Assembly: GCF_947539375.1 (NCBI RefSeq)
Contig: NZ_OX443569.1
Span: 1,550,001-1,614,000 of the forward strand
DNA length: 64,000 bases
Origin: Lactobacillus isalae
GTDB lineage: Bacteria > Bacillota > Bacilli > Lactobacillales > Lactobacillaceae
Reading direction: 5' to 3'
A model generated the notes under the pieces. The model searched no databases, was not told the DNA's origin, and was given only the letters and a program-made list of their open reading frames with translations. Positions within the stretch are counted from its first letter, which is position 1; each line of letters starts with the position of its first letter. Shown here piece after piece: positions 47,211-56,053 of the stretch. A program made the translations under genes and the position numbers.

Positions 47211-47993
47211 TCAAGATTCTTGCACAAAGTTTAATAATCTTTTAGCTTCTTTTCTTAAAGTATCGTCATCATTACATTCAGATAATTTATAACCTACAAA
47301 ATAAGGTGGTGCATAAAAGCGTGGAATAATCTTGCAGCAAATTTCGCTTTGATTTGGATAGAAAAATAAATTATAGGAATCACAGCGACCGCCATACATT
47401 TTCTCTAAAGTATAACGTACTCCATATTGAATCCAATCTGCCCAAGAGTTTACACCACTATTTTCTAGCAAATTAATATTTATCTCTTGAAAGCCCTGAA
47501 CAGGATGAGTCGCAAAATTAACTTCTATATTATTTGTTTTAAAGACAGTAATTCCAGTAAAATTATTTTGATGAATATATTTATAGCCATCTTCTTTATT
47601 TAAACCTACAATCTGCATATGAGGGTGTGATAAAGAACCATTAGACTTAGGCCCAAAGTTTTTATACCAAAGTACTGACTTAAATTCACTGCTTTGTTCC
47701 ATTTTATTGAAACACTTCAAAGCAAATTTCATCAATTCACGATTATATTCCTTTGAATAGTTGCTTACATCTCCGTCGTGCTTGTCAGATTCAATCAGTA
47801 CGGTCTGCTTAGTATCCTTTAGAGTTGGAAAACGATTAGCTAGCCAAATCATTGGTCCATTAGTCTGATAGATATCAGTCAAGTGTTCTACATCGCAAAA
47901 AGGACAAGTATTATCCTTCTTGTCATTAAAACTGGATGGTTTATCTTTAGCTATTGCAAATTCAAATATAAGTGGATCGTTATTCAATTTCAT
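47211..47993 (-). CDS. DUF4931 family protein, GalT/HIT-like
   Basis: A 260-residue cytoplasmic protein related to galactose-1-phosphate uridylyltransferase. It has a zinc-knuckle start CPFC (about 30-33) and the HIT-type SHPHMQIVG (His-x-His-x-Gln), the nucleotidyl-transfer motif of GalT. DUF4931 is the family I recall for this arrangement. Substrate unknown. A cre-like site and a small palindrome lie upstream, suggesting sugar control. Confidence 0.8.
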   Translation of the reverse strand: MKLNNDPLIFEFAIAKDKPSSFNDKKDNTCPFCDVEHLTDIYQTNGPMIWLANRFPTLKDTKQTVLIESDKHDGDVSNYSKEYNRELMKFALKCFNKMEQSSEFKSVLWYKNFGPKSNGSLSHPHMQIVGLNKEDGYKYIHQNNFTGITVFKTNNIEVNFATHPVQGFQEININLLENSGVNSWADWIQYGVRYTLEKMYGGRCDSYNLFFYPNQSEICCKIIPRFYAPPYFVGYKLSECNDDDTLRKEAKRLLNFVQES

Positions 47994-48057
47994 CTCTCCA
48001 TCCTAAAAAACATTTGCACTTCAGACCATAGTCTACTATAATAATCAGTGAAGGCGG

Positions 48058-48071
48058 TTGAAGCGCTTTCA
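48058..48071 (-). promoter_or_regulatory. cre-like site upstream of the DUF4931 gene
   Basis: Plus strand TTGAAGCGCTTTCA, 12 of 14 consensus positions with a symmetric core AAGCGCTT, about 65 bases before the gene. A palindrome AGACCATAGTCT follows at 48023-48034. Confidence 0.5.
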
Positions 48072-48100
48072 TATAACATTTTGTAGCTTTCCTTAACTTT

Positions 48101-48133
48101 ACTCTTTCGGTCACTTTTCCGAAAGAGTTTTTG
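48101..48133 (+). terminator. Hairpin with its T run on the plus side
   Basis: Perfect ten-base stem ACTCTTTCGG / CCGAAAGAGT (48101-48110 and 48119-48128) followed by TTTTTGTTT on the plus strand. No plus-strand gene precedes it; on the minus strand the hairpin follows the truncated aroD but lacks a T run. Confidence 0.5.
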
Positions 48134-48138
48134 TTTAC

Positions 48139-48561
48139 TCAAGAAAGTACAACACCTAAACCTTTGGCTTTAGCGTCTTGAATTAAACCCGCTACTCGAT
48201 CAGAAACATGATCGCGTTCAATATCAATTGCATCACCCAGTTTAAAATCAATAGCAATTTTTACTAAATTTAGATATGCATCTTCACTATCCAATTCAGT
48301 TTCACCGCCAAGCTTTTGACTACGAAAAGTAACTAAAACTGGAATGTCAGTCATAATGCTCTTAACTTTATTAGCTACTTCAAGCAGCCGATTCATTAAA
48401 ACCACATCTTCAAAATAATCTATTCTCCACTCCATCATTTCAGGTTGGAGCTTTTTTATTTCTTGGGCTTGTTTTAGTACATCAGCTTCACTTCTTCCAG
48501 TATTAACTAGAGTTGAGAAAGCTTCATTCTTTACTGATACTTGTTTTTTATCAAAACTCAT
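48139..48561 (-). pseudogene. aroD: 3-dehydroquinate dehydratase type I, C-terminally truncated
   Basis: A 140-residue N-terminal half of AroD (full length about 250). It keeps MEWRIDYFEDV, PVLVTFRSQKLGGETELD and AIDIERDH, but a TGA follows VVLS, exactly where homologues continue to the His-containing loop and later the Schiff-base Lys. Both catalytic residues are therefore missing, and no rest of the gene is visible downstream. No other shikimate gene is in the window. A real promoter/RBS (GGAGAAAAAAG) remains. Probably a decayed gene. Confidence 0.85.
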
Positions 48562-48575
48562 CTTTTTTCTCCAAA

Positions 48576-48612
48576 TAAAAAATTGCTACTTAAATTATAG
48601 TAGCAATTTTAT
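48576..48612 (-). terminator. Terminator after the 290-residue membrane protein gene
   Basis: Perfect 12-base stem AAAATTGCTACT / AGTAGCAATTTT (48579-48590 and 48599-48610), T-rich 3' side on the minus strand. Confidence 0.75.
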
Positions 48613-48621
48613 TTTCATTCA

Positions 48622-49494
48622 TTAAAATTTATCTCTTTTAATACTCCGAATGATCGCAATTACAAATACCATAATACTACATCCCATACCAAAGTAAGCC
48701 ATGTAGCCAACACTGAACATCTGACCAATTTGAGCTGGATTAATTTGGTGATTAATCGCAAATTGGTTAGCCCATTGATGAATAAGAGTTGGAGTTAAAA
48801 CAAATAAAACTGTTGAAATACCAGATCCAACTAACATTGCCCGGCGTGAATAAGGCTCTCTAAAGAACTGAGCTAACACACAAATAGCTGGTGCAACCAT
48901 TAAAAGAAAAGTCCAAATCATGATCCATTTACCAGCAGGGTCATTCATAAACTGACCACTGTTTGCAGCGTAGCGATACGTTCCCCATAGGCTACCTCCC
49001 AATAAATTATCCAGCAAGCCAACTACATTTGCTCCCTGCGCAGCGTAGACATTATTTGTGCTAGCAGCTGCACCTTGCAGCATTTTTAGCATATCTTGCG
49101 AACCAGTAGTTTGAAAATTAATAGTTACGACTTGTCTCATATAAGTAGATAAAAACATGATCATTGATGCTCCTAGCTGCAATGCTTTAAGCAAATGAAG
49201 TGTCTTATTTCCACCTAATTTAAATTCTAAGCTAAAAGTGCGGCCAGGATTCTTACTTTTAACAATGATAAAAGCACTAACAATTGCAATAACAATTAGA
49301 ATTACCAGCCCAAGCCACCACTTAGTCATAATAAAGATAATTGCAAGCACAATTAAAGTTACTGAAACATAGGGACGATTTAAAAATAAATCCCAAACAT
49401 TTACTTTGCCGTGGCTTGCTAAACGTTGTCGATATTCTTCCCTAGTTAAAACGTTTTGATTTTTCTTATCTTTAGAGTCTTGCATCTTGCTCAT
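48622..49494 (-). CDS. Multi-helix membrane protein of unknown function
   Basis: A 290-residue protein. A basic, polar N-terminus (about 1-45) is followed by two helices (about 46-85), an amphipathic stretch, one helix (about 108-125), a Gly/Ala/Asn-rich extracellular segment (about 130-190) and three helices (about 190-285), ending IIRSIKRDKF. No family recognised. ATG 49494 has AAAGG at nine bases; the upstream TTG at 49503 overlaps that site. Single gene. Confidence 0.7.
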   Translation of the reverse strand: MSKMQDSKDKKNQNVLTREEYRQRLASHGKVNVWDLFLNRPYVSVTLIVLAIIFIMTKWWLGLVILIVIAIVSAFIIVKSKNPGRTFSLEFKLGGNKTLHLLKALQLGASMIMFLSTYMRQVVTINFQTTGSQDMLKMLQGAAASTNNVYAAQGANVVGLLDNLLGGSLWGTYRYAANSGQFMNDPAGKWIMIWTFLLMVAPAICVLAQFFREPYSRRAMLVGSGISTVLFVLTPTLIHQWANQFAINHQINPAQIGQMFSVGYMAYFGMGCSIMVFVIAIIRSIKRDKF

Positions 49495-49598
49495 TACACT
49501 CAACCTTTAACTTATTTTGCTAATCAATATTAGCACGTTCCACCATTACGCGCATTACTTTTTTTAGAAAATTAAACAACTTAAAGAGATCATGAAAA

Positions 49599-49625
49599 TT
49601 GATTTAAAAAACACTATGCTAAAAT
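49599..49625 (+). promoter_or_regulatory. Extended -10 promoter of the MFS gene
   Basis: TTGATT at 49599-49604 and TGCTAAAAT (extended -10) ending 49625; the 15-base spacing is short but the TG extension compensates. Confidence 0.45.
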
Positions 49626-49669
49626 AGATTATTGAAAAAATAAGACATATTTTGGATTGGGATGACTAT

Positions 49670-50884
49670 GTGAGTAAATCACACTCTTCTACTTTGCCAA
49701 ATAGCTGGCATAAAACATTTTATATACTTTGGCTAGGCTGTTTTATTACTGGACTCGGTTATTCAATGACAATGCCTTTTATCTCTTTATTTATGGCGGA
49801 ACTAGGTCACTATAATAAATTACAATTAAACCTTTATTCTGGATTAGCCTTTGCCATGACTTTTATTGCCCAGGCCATTATTTCTCCTTACTGGGGAAAT
49901 CTAGCTGACCGCAAAGGTAGAAAACTAATGTGCATGCGTGCTGCCGGCGTTATGAGTTTAACTATCTTTATTACTGGTTTAGCTCAAAGTGCCCTTTTTA
50001 TTATCTGCATGCGGTTTTTACAGGGCCTGTTTTCAGGCTATATTAATAACGCAACTGCTTTAATGGCTAGTGAAACGCCTCACCAGCGTAGCGGATGGGT
50101 AATGAGCCAAATGATGACCGCTGGAACTGCTGGCAACTTAGTGGGACCATTAATTGGTGGTGCCCTATCTAGCGCCTTAGGTTACCGGATTCCTTTCTTT
50201 ATTACTGGTGGACTAATGTTTTTAACTTTTCTAGGAACTTGGTTATTAGTAAAAGAAGACTTTACTCCAGTTTCTCGTGAAAAGATAAAACCAATGAGCA
50301 AAATAATGCATGAGTTACCTAACGTTAAATTAATCGTCATTATGTTTATAACTACTATGATTGTTCAATCATCAACCATGTCAATTGATCCTATTGTTTC
50401 TTTATACGTAAAATCTTTAATACCCCATAGTAATAATATTGCCTTAATCGCTGGTATTGTTGCAGCAACACCTGGTCTTGGAACTATGCTTTCGGCTTCT
50501 CATATTGGACACTTAATGGATCATATTGGAGCTGATAAAGTTTTGCGTTGGGGACTGCTTATTGCTACAATTTTGTTCATCCCTATGACTTTTATTCCAA
50601 ACGCTTGGTCACTAGCCTTTTGGCGTTTTCTTTTAGGTATTGTTAGTGCTGGCTTACTTCCTGCTGCTCAAACAATTCTAACTTTGAATGTCCCACCAGA
50701 AGCATTCGGAAGAGTTTTTTCATATAACCAATCTTTCCAAGCAGTTGGTGCAGTTTTAGGGTCTTTACTAGGTTCAACTATTTCTGGTATGTTTACTTAT
50801 GAATGGGTATTTGCAGCAACGGGATTTACACTTTTGATTAATTACTTAATCATGCTACTCTCCTCTCGTCGTCAAAATGCCTAA
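49670..50884 (+). CDS. MFS multidrug-type transporter
   Basis: A 404-residue major facilitator with 12 predicted helices. The motif A loop GNLADRKGRKLM (about 85-96) and a C-motif-like stretch AGTAGNLVGPLIGGAL (about 160-175) are drug:H+ antiporter (DHA1) signs. I chose GTG 49670 (protein starts with SKSHSSTLPNSWHKTF after Met) rather than TTG 49652, as homologues I recall begin there, though the ribosome binding site is weak. Followed after 21 bases by the amidotransferase-like gene; the substrate is unknown. Confidence 0.88.
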   Translation: MSKSHSSTLPNSWHKTFYILWLGCFITGLGYSMTMPFISLFMAELGHYNKLQLNLYSGLAFAMTFIAQAIISPYWGNLADRKGRKLMCMRAAGVMSLTIFITGLAQSALFIICMRFLQGLFSGYINNATALMASETPHQRSGWVMSQMMTAGTAGNLVGPLIGGALSSALGYRIPFFITGGLMFLTFLGTWLLVKEDFTPVSREKIKPMSKIMHELPNVKLIVIMFITTMIVQSSTMSIDPIVSLYVKSLIPHSNNIALIAGIVAATPGLGTMLSASHIGHLMDHIGADKVLRWGLLIATILFIPMTFIPNAWSLAFWRFLLGIVSAGLLPAAQTILTLNVPPEAFGRVFSYNQSFQAVGAVLGSLLGSTISGMFTYEWVFAATGFTLLINYLIMLLSSRRQNA

Positions 50885-50905
50885 CTTGTTAAAGGAGTAA
50901 TTATA

Positions 50906-51589
50906 ATGAAAACTATTGGTATTACCGCAAGCATCAAAAATAATCAATTAGTCGTTGATCGTAGCATTATTGATACTGTTGTAAAATTGGGATATCTTCC
51001 TCTTGTCTTTGCTCCAGTAAGTTTAAAGACAATGCCCTTACCAAATGTTAATTTTGATGCTTTGATCCTTAGTGATGGTCCTGATATTACACCAATTTTC
51101 TATAACGAAGAACCACTTCCTGGACTAAAAGAAACTGATCCACATCGAGACCAATTTGAGCTAAATTTAATTAAAAATACTCATGATTCTAACTTACCGA
51201 TTTTAGGGATTGGGCGCGGAATGCAAATGCTAAATGTAGCCTTCAACGGAACTCTTTTTCAAGATATTTATGCTCAAAATTCAGGCGCTGGTATTCAACA
51301 TATTCAACCTAATGACTTGTCATTAGAAAGCCATCACGTAAATGTAACCGAAGAAAGTGAGCTTGCTAAAGCAACCGGTACTCATCCTTACGTAAACAGC
51401 AATCACCACCAAGCAATTAAGACAATTGCCAATAACTTTAATATTGTAGCAACTGCACCAGATGGAATCATTGAAGCCATTGAGTCAACTGATCAAACAA
51501 TGCTCGGAATTCAATGGCGTCCAGATAAATTACTAAATGATCCAAAGCAAGAGAAGATCTTTACCAACTTTTTTGATAAGTTGAAATAA
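50906..51589 (+). CDS. Class I amidotransferase-like protein (PuuD/C26 family) lacking the catalytic triad
   Basis: A 227-residue relative of gamma-glutamyl-GABA hydrolase (peptidase C26). The fold is recognisable (LILSDGPDITP, LPILGIGRGMQMLN, VNSNHHQAI), but the nucleophile Cys of GICRGMQ is Gly (G103, codon GGG) and the QWHPE pair is QWRPD (R205, D207). All three triad positions are changed while the substrate-loop NSNHHQ is kept. It should be catalytically dead, or act as a binding or regulatory protein. Likely cotranscribed with the MFS gene. Strong RBS AAAGGAG. Confidence 0.82.
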   Translation: MKTIGITASIKNNQLVVDRSIIDTVVKLGYLPLVFAPVSLKTMPLPNVNFDALILSDGPDITPIFYNEEPLPGLKETDPHRDQFELNLIKNTHDSNLPILGIGRGMQMLNVAFNGTLFQDIYAQNSGAGIQHIQPNDLSLESHHVNVTEESELAKATGTHPYVNSNHHQAIKTIANNFNIVATAPDGIIEAIESTDQTMLGIQWRPDKLLNDPKQEKIFTNFFDKLK

Positions 51590-51590
51590 T

Positions 51591-51637
51591 AAAATAAGAG
51601 CTAGAGAGAAAAAATTATTCTCACTAGCTCTTATTTT
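51591..51637. terminator. Bidirectional terminator
   Basis: Fourteen-base stem AAAATAAGAGCTAG / CTAGCTCTTATTTT (51591-51604 and 51624-51637) between converging genes. Confidence 0.88.
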
Positions 51638-53243
51638 ATCTATTATCCTTTTTACCTTCGCATAAATTCAAATGAACAATCTTATTAAACATTGCCTTTT
51701 CTTCAGGCGAAATCTTATGGGCAACTTCAATTACTGCCACATGAGGATTTTTCAATAACGTTTCATGGATTGCAAGAGATAGATTAGGATCTAAGGCACT
51801 AGTAGCTTCATCTGCTAATAAAATTGGTCTGCCAGACAAGAGTGCCCGTGCAATTTCAATTCGTTGAATTTGACCACCTGACAAGCCATTTCCAGCTTCA
51901 CCAACTTTATGATCTAGACCTTCTTTTTTCACCAATTCATCTAATCCTGCTAAATGAATAACCTGCTTTAATTTTTCATCGCTAACTTTTCTGCCTAAAG
52001 TAATGTTAAAGCGCAAGGTATCATCAAACATAAAGGGTTTCTGGTTAACATATGAGAAGTAGTTATGAGCTTTAGCCCAATCTCCAGTTACATTTTCTCC
52101 ATTGATTAAAATTTTTCCCTTTACTGGATGCTTTAATCCTAGCATTAGTCGAAGCAAAGTAGTCTTTCCCCAACCACTTGGAGCCATGAGCAAAATCTTT
52201 TCGCCAGGTTTCACCTGCAAATTAACATCGGTAAAAATTGTGTGCTTATCAGATTTAGTTTGGTAAGCAAGATTTACAACATCCAATCCTTGAAACTTCT
52301 CTGGTTTTTCTGAATTTTCAATTGCTTCATAATTAAGGGCTTTTTGTGTCTTTTTCCACATTGGTACAGTAGACTTAACCTGATTGAACTCATTAAAGAG
52401 GGTTACAACTGGTGTAATGAAGTTCATTGCTAGGTCAACCATCATAAATAGCGTACCCACGCTCAAACTTCCTTGCATCATCATTATGCCACCAATCGTA
52501 CATGGAATAATAAAGCAGAATAATTCGGCAGCTGAGTAAATCAACTCTAACGCCCAAGCCTGCGTTAAGTTCATATTACGCAAGGCATTTTCCATATTTT
52601 GAGCTGAATGAGTCGCTCTCACTACAATATTATCTTTAACATTATATAGTTTAGCCGATTGAGCGCCATTTAAAGAATCCGAAACATTTTGCGTATAGTT
52701 AGCATTCGTTTTAGCCCAAATCTTAGACTTTTTAGTGATAATTCTACTTGTAAAAATTTGTACAATTGCCGGAGCAGCCATCGCAACTACAAAAATAATC
52801 GTCATTTGCCATGAATTATACAAGGCAAAAGCTAATGATCCAACAAAAGTTAAGCCTTGATAAATCATATCGAGTTGCGCCGTAATTCGATTAGTTTCAA
52901 TTTGCTTTAGATCGTTAGTCATAAGCGACAAGCCATTTTTAATATCAGGATCACCTTGATCAACTAAATACTGTAAATTAGCTTGCTTAAAGACCATGTT
53001 AACATCACGAATTATGCCCATTTTTACTTGTTCATAGACAAAATTACTCATCATAAAACAAAGCTGTCCTAACGCAGTCAAAGCTGCTAAACGTACTAAG
53101 TGCATCACATCTTTTGAATGTGATGATGCGACATTTAGCATAATTTTAATCATATAAGCTACAAATAAAATATTACAGGCCTTTATCGCAGCTAAGATAG
53201 TAAACCAGATCACCTGACTTCTTCTTGCATATTTTAAACTCAT
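51636..53243 (-). CDS. ABC exporter half-transporter (membrane plus ATPase)
   Basis: A 535-residue type IV ABC exporter: six membrane helices (about 12-285) and an ATPase domain (about 310-530) with Walker A APSGWGKTT, signature LSGGQIQR, Walker B LLADEATSALD and H-loop VAHK. All catalytic residues look intact, so it could act as a homodimer. It may export a peptide or drug. It follows the macrodomain gene by 15 bases in one operon. Confidence 0.9.
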   Translation of the reverse strand: MSLKYARRSQVIWFTILAAIKACNILFVAYMIKIMLNVASSHSKDVMHLVRLAALTALGQLCFMMSNFVYEQVKMGIIRDVNMVFKQANLQYLVDQGDPDIKNGLSLMTNDLKQIETNRITAQLDMIYQGLTFVGSLAFALYNSWQMTIIFVVAMAAPAIVQIFTSRIITKKSKIWAKTNANYTQNVSDSLNGAQSAKLYNVKDNIVVRATHSAQNMENALRNMNLTQAWALELIYSAAELFCFIIPCTIGGIMMMQGSLSVGTLFMMVDLAMNFITPVVTLFNEFNQVKSTVPMWKKTQKALNYEAIENSEKPEKFQGLDVVNLAYQTKSDKHTIFTDVNLQVKPGEKILLMAPSGWGKTTLLRLMLGLKHPVKGKILINGENVTGDWAKAHNYFSYVNQKPFMFDDTLRFNITLGRKVSDEKLKQVIHLAGLDELVKKEGLDHKVGEAGNGLSGGQIQRIEIARALLSGRPILLADEATSALDPNLSLAIHETLLKNPHVAVIEVAHKISPEEKAMFNKIVHLNLCEGKKDNR

Positions 53244-53258
53244 CTAAAACTCCTCACT

Positions 53259-53768
53259 TTAGTTAGACGTTAGTTTATTATATATGGCTTTATTTTCTGA
53301 ATCAAATACACAAAAATAGACCTTAATATTAAATTTTTGTTGTTTAAACCAGTTTCTTGTAGTTTCAACCGCAATTTTTGCGGCATCTACTTTTGGATAA
53401 CCATAAACACCAGTTGAAATACAGGAAAAAGCAATTGAATGTAAGTCATATTCCTTAGCTAAATTAAGACTATTTTTGTAACAAGATGCCAATAATTCAG
53501 CATCTTGTTGAGCAAAATTAGGATTATACACAGGGCCAACTGTGTGGATAACATATTTAGCAGGCAAGTTATACCCCTTAGTAATTTTTGCTTCACCAGT
53601 TTCACAACCATGAAGTGTTCGGCACTCTACTAATAACTCTGGACCAGCTGCACGGTGAATTGCCCCATCAACTCCACCGCCACCTAAAAGCGTGCGATTG
53701 GCTGCATTAACGATTGCATCCACGTTTAATTTGGTTATATCTGCTTGAATCACTTGAATATCATTCAC
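53259..53768 (-). CDS. Macrodomain protein, O-acetyl-ADP-ribose deacetylase-like
   Basis: A 169-residue stand-alone macrodomain. It has the family start [39 protein letters not shown] (residues 4-42), and [16 protein letters not shown] (about 119-134), both lining the ADP-ribose site as in E. coli YmdB and MacroD. The predicted reaction is removal of ADP-ribose adducts or O-acetyl groups. It is the first gene of an operon with the ABC exporter, a pairing with no obvious reason. Confidence 0.93.
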   Translation of the reverse strand: MNDIQVIQADITKLNVDAIVNAANRTLLGGGGVDGAIHRAAGPELLVECRTLHGCETGEAKITKGYNLPAKYVIHTVGPVYNPNFAQQDAELLASCYKNSLNLAKEYDLHSIAFSCISTGVYGYPKVDAAKIAVETTRNWFKQQKFNIKVYFCVFDSENKAIYNKLTSN

Positions 53769-53811
53769 TAACCCTCACCCTTTCTTTCATACTTATATTT
53801 TATCTCAAACG

Positions 53812-53855
53812 AAAAAATAAGCTCATCCCCAAAGTAGGAAATGAGCTTATTTTGA
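53812..53855 (-). terminator. Terminator after scrA
   Basis: Thirteen-base stem AAAATAAGCTCAT / ATGAGCTTATTTT (53814-53826 and 53841-53853), located between the scrA stop and the macrodomain gene. Confidence 0.85.
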
Positions 53856-53870
53856 TTTACTTATCAATAA

Positions 53871-55814
53871 TTATCTCTTAGTAACTGCAATTAGATCGTC
53901 GCCATGTTTCTTGTCTACGCCATCAATACGTTGAACATTTGCATAGCTAGCTGTGTTAGTAATAACAGTCATAACAGTTGTGTCGTATCCTGCTTTCTTA
54001 ACAGCATCTAAATCAACCGTTCCTAACTTTTCACCTTTTTCAACATGTTGGCCTTGTTTTACATCAGTAGTAAAACCTTCACCCTTCATGTTAACAGTAT
54101 CAATACCAATATGAATTAAAACTTCTGCACCCTCATCAGATTTAATTCCATAAGCATGCTTAGTTTCATAAGCAACTGTAATTTCACCAGTTACTGGGGA
54201 GTAGATAGTACCTTCACTTGGTACCATTGCAGCACCTTTACCCATTGCTTCAGTTGAAAAGACTGGATCTTTAACATCCTTTAAGCTTTCTGCCTTACCT
54301 GAAACAGGAGCAGCAATTACTTCATCATGTAATTCTTTATCTTCTTTGATAATTTGATCAGCTTTTTCTTGTTGTGCTACTTGATCACCAGCTGATTCAA
54401 CAGTACCAGATTCTTCAACTACGTCTTCTTTAAAGTGACGCTTACCGTATATAAAAGTTAACCCAAAAGCAACAATAAAACTAATTGCTACCGAGAGTGC
54501 CCACATTGGAATGCTCTTTGGAACCATTGACAAGAATCCAAGGAAACCAGCTGAACCAAGAGCAGCAGCAGTAACATGCATTAATCCTGCAAAAGCAGCA
54601 CCAACACCTGCACCAATTAAAGCACAGAAGAATGGAAACTTGTACTTCAAGTTAACACCAAACAATGCTGGTTCGGTAATTCCAAGTAATGCAGAAACAC
54701 CAGATGAACTTGCTAAGCCTTTTACCTTTTCATTCTTAGTTAAGAAGTAAATAGCAAATGTAGCAGCACCTTGGGCAACGTTAGCCATACATGCGGTAAC
54801 AAAGATAAAGTCACCGGATCCACGACCACGTGCATATTCAGCTAAAAGTTGAGTTTCAACTGCTGGGAAACTTTGGTGAAGACCAGTAGTAACAATAGCT
54901 GAGTAAGATAAACCAAAGATACCCATACCAAAGGCACCCGTTGTGTTGTATAACCAAACAATGGCAGCAGTAATTGCATCTGACACACCTTTAAAGACTG
55001 GTCCAATAATTGTGAAAGTCAAGAAACCAGTAATCATAATTGAAAGAAGTGGTGTGAATGTGAAGTCAACTGCAGATGGTAGCCACTTGTGGAATCTCTT
55101 TTCTAAGAATGCCAAAAGCCAAACAGCAACTAAAACTGGAATAACTTGATATTGGTAGTTAGTTTGAGATACATGTAAACCAAAAATATCCCAGAACTTA
55201 CCTGCTCCGCCTAAAGCGGGAGTAGTCATAATCATACCAATAGTTGCACCTAAAAATTGGTTAGCTCCGAAACGTTTAGCAGCTGACATACCAACCAAGA
55301 TAGGCATGAAAATAAATGGAGCAGCTGACATTACTTGAATAATTTCAGATAAGCCTTTTACGTTAGGCGCCATTTGAACAACTGATTTGGCTCCAAACAA
55401 ACCTGGAGAAGTTAAGAAGTTGTTCAAGGCCATTAACAAACCACCAGCAACTAAGGCTGGAATAATAGGAACGAAAATGTCAGACAAAAGTTTAATAAAA
55501 GCCATTACTGGGTTAAACTTTTGATCCTTTTGAGCCACGTTCTTTAAATCATCAGTTGAAAGTTCTGATAGACCTGTCATTTTAATTAATTCATCGTAGA
55601 CGTTGTTAACATCGCCAGGTCCAATAATAATTTGAAATTGACCATTAGTTTTGAAAGTACCCTTGATATCTGGATCGCTATCAAGCATTTTCATATTTAC
55701 TTTACTATCGTCTTTTAAGACTAAACGTAGACGCGTAGCACAGTGAGCAGCGGCTACTAAGTTGTCGCGACCAACAGCTTCAATAACTGTCTCAGCAACT
55801 TTTTTGTGATCCAT
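53871..55814 (-). CDS. scrA: PTS sucrose transporter, fused EIIBCA
   Basis: Imports sucrose as sucrose-6-phosphate. A 647-residue protein: EIIB with C25 in [12 protein letters not shown] about 105-460 with the [11 protein letters not shown] motif, an acidic linker (about 465-510) and EIIA with H568 in LIHIGIDTV. Divergent from scrB and scrR, which identifies the substrate. It resembles the beta-glucoside PTS at 31819-33693 but is a separate paralogue. Confidence 0.93.
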   Translation of the reverse strand: MDHKKVAETVIEAVGRDNLVAAAHCATRLRLVLKDDSKVNMKMLDSDPDIKGTFKTNGQFQIIIGPGDVNNVYDELIKMTGLSELSTDDLKNVAQKDQKFNPVMAFIKLLSDIFVPIIPALVAGGLLMALNNFLTSPGLFGAKSVVQMAPNVKGLSEIIQVMSAAPFIFMPILVGMSAAKRFGANQFLGATIGMIMTTPALGGAGKFWDIFGLHVSQTNYQYQVIPVLVAVWLLAFLEKRFHKWLPSAVDFTFTPLLSIMITGFLTFTIIGPVFKGVSDAITAAIVWLYNTTGAFGMGIFGLSYSAIVTTGLHQSFPAVETQLLAEYARGRGSGDFIFVTACMANVAQGAATFAIYFLTKNEKVKGLASSSGVSALLGITEPALFGVNLKYKFPFFCALIGAGVGAAFAGLMHVTAAALGSAGFLGFLSMVPKSIPMWALSVAISFIVAFGLTFIYGKRHFKEDVVEESGTVESAGDQVAQQEKADQIIKEDKELHDEVIAAPVSGKAESLKDVKDPVFSTEAMGKGAAMVPSEGTIYSPVTGEITVAYETKHAYGIKSDEGAEVLIHIGIDTVNMKGEGFTTDVKQGQHVEKGEKLGTVDLDAVKKAGYDTTVMTVITNTASYANVQRIDGVDKKHGDDLIAVTKR

Positions 55815-55836
55815 GTCTGTCTCCTCCTCAAAAATG

Positions 55837-55850
55837 TGTAAGCGTTTTTA
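55837..55850. promoter_or_regulatory. LacI/cre-type operator near the scrA start
   Basis: TGTAAGCGTTTTTA, 13 of 14 positions of the cre consensus, 23 bases from the scrA start codon. Could bind ScrR or CcpA. Confidence 0.6.
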
Positions 55851-55867
55851 AATATTTTACATGTATT

Positions 55868-55905
55868 ATGATAGCGCATTCTGATTTTATGTCAAGCGCT
55901 TATCA
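55868..55905 (-). promoter_or_regulatory. scrA promoter with ScrR-type operator over the -35
   Basis: Minus strand TTGACA (55890-55895), 16-base spacer, TATCAT (55868-55873). The quasi-palindrome TGTCAAGCGCTTATCA (55890-55905) covers the -35. Confidence 0.65.
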
Positions 55906-55978
55906 CAAAAAATATTATTATTTTGCTGGTTTTTTCATTCTTATAAAATGCGTTAGCCTTTAAAATACTGCTATTCGT

Positions 55979-56007
55979 TTGACATACATATCTTTTTTAG
56001 TTACTAT
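55979..56007 (+). promoter_or_regulatory. scrBR promoter
   Basis: TTGACA (55979-55984), 17-base spacer, TACTAT (56002-56007), facing away from the scrA promoter. Confidence 0.6.
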
Positions 56008-56017
56008 TCTCTATATA

Positions 56018-56031
56018 AGAATGCGTTTACA
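56018..56031. promoter_or_regulatory. LacI/cre-type operator downstream of the scrB promoter
   Basis: AGAATGCGTTTACA, 12 of 14 consensus positions, just after the predicted transcription start of scrB. Confidence 0.55.
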
Positions 56032-56053
56032 TATTCAATGAGGTGAATAAGTT

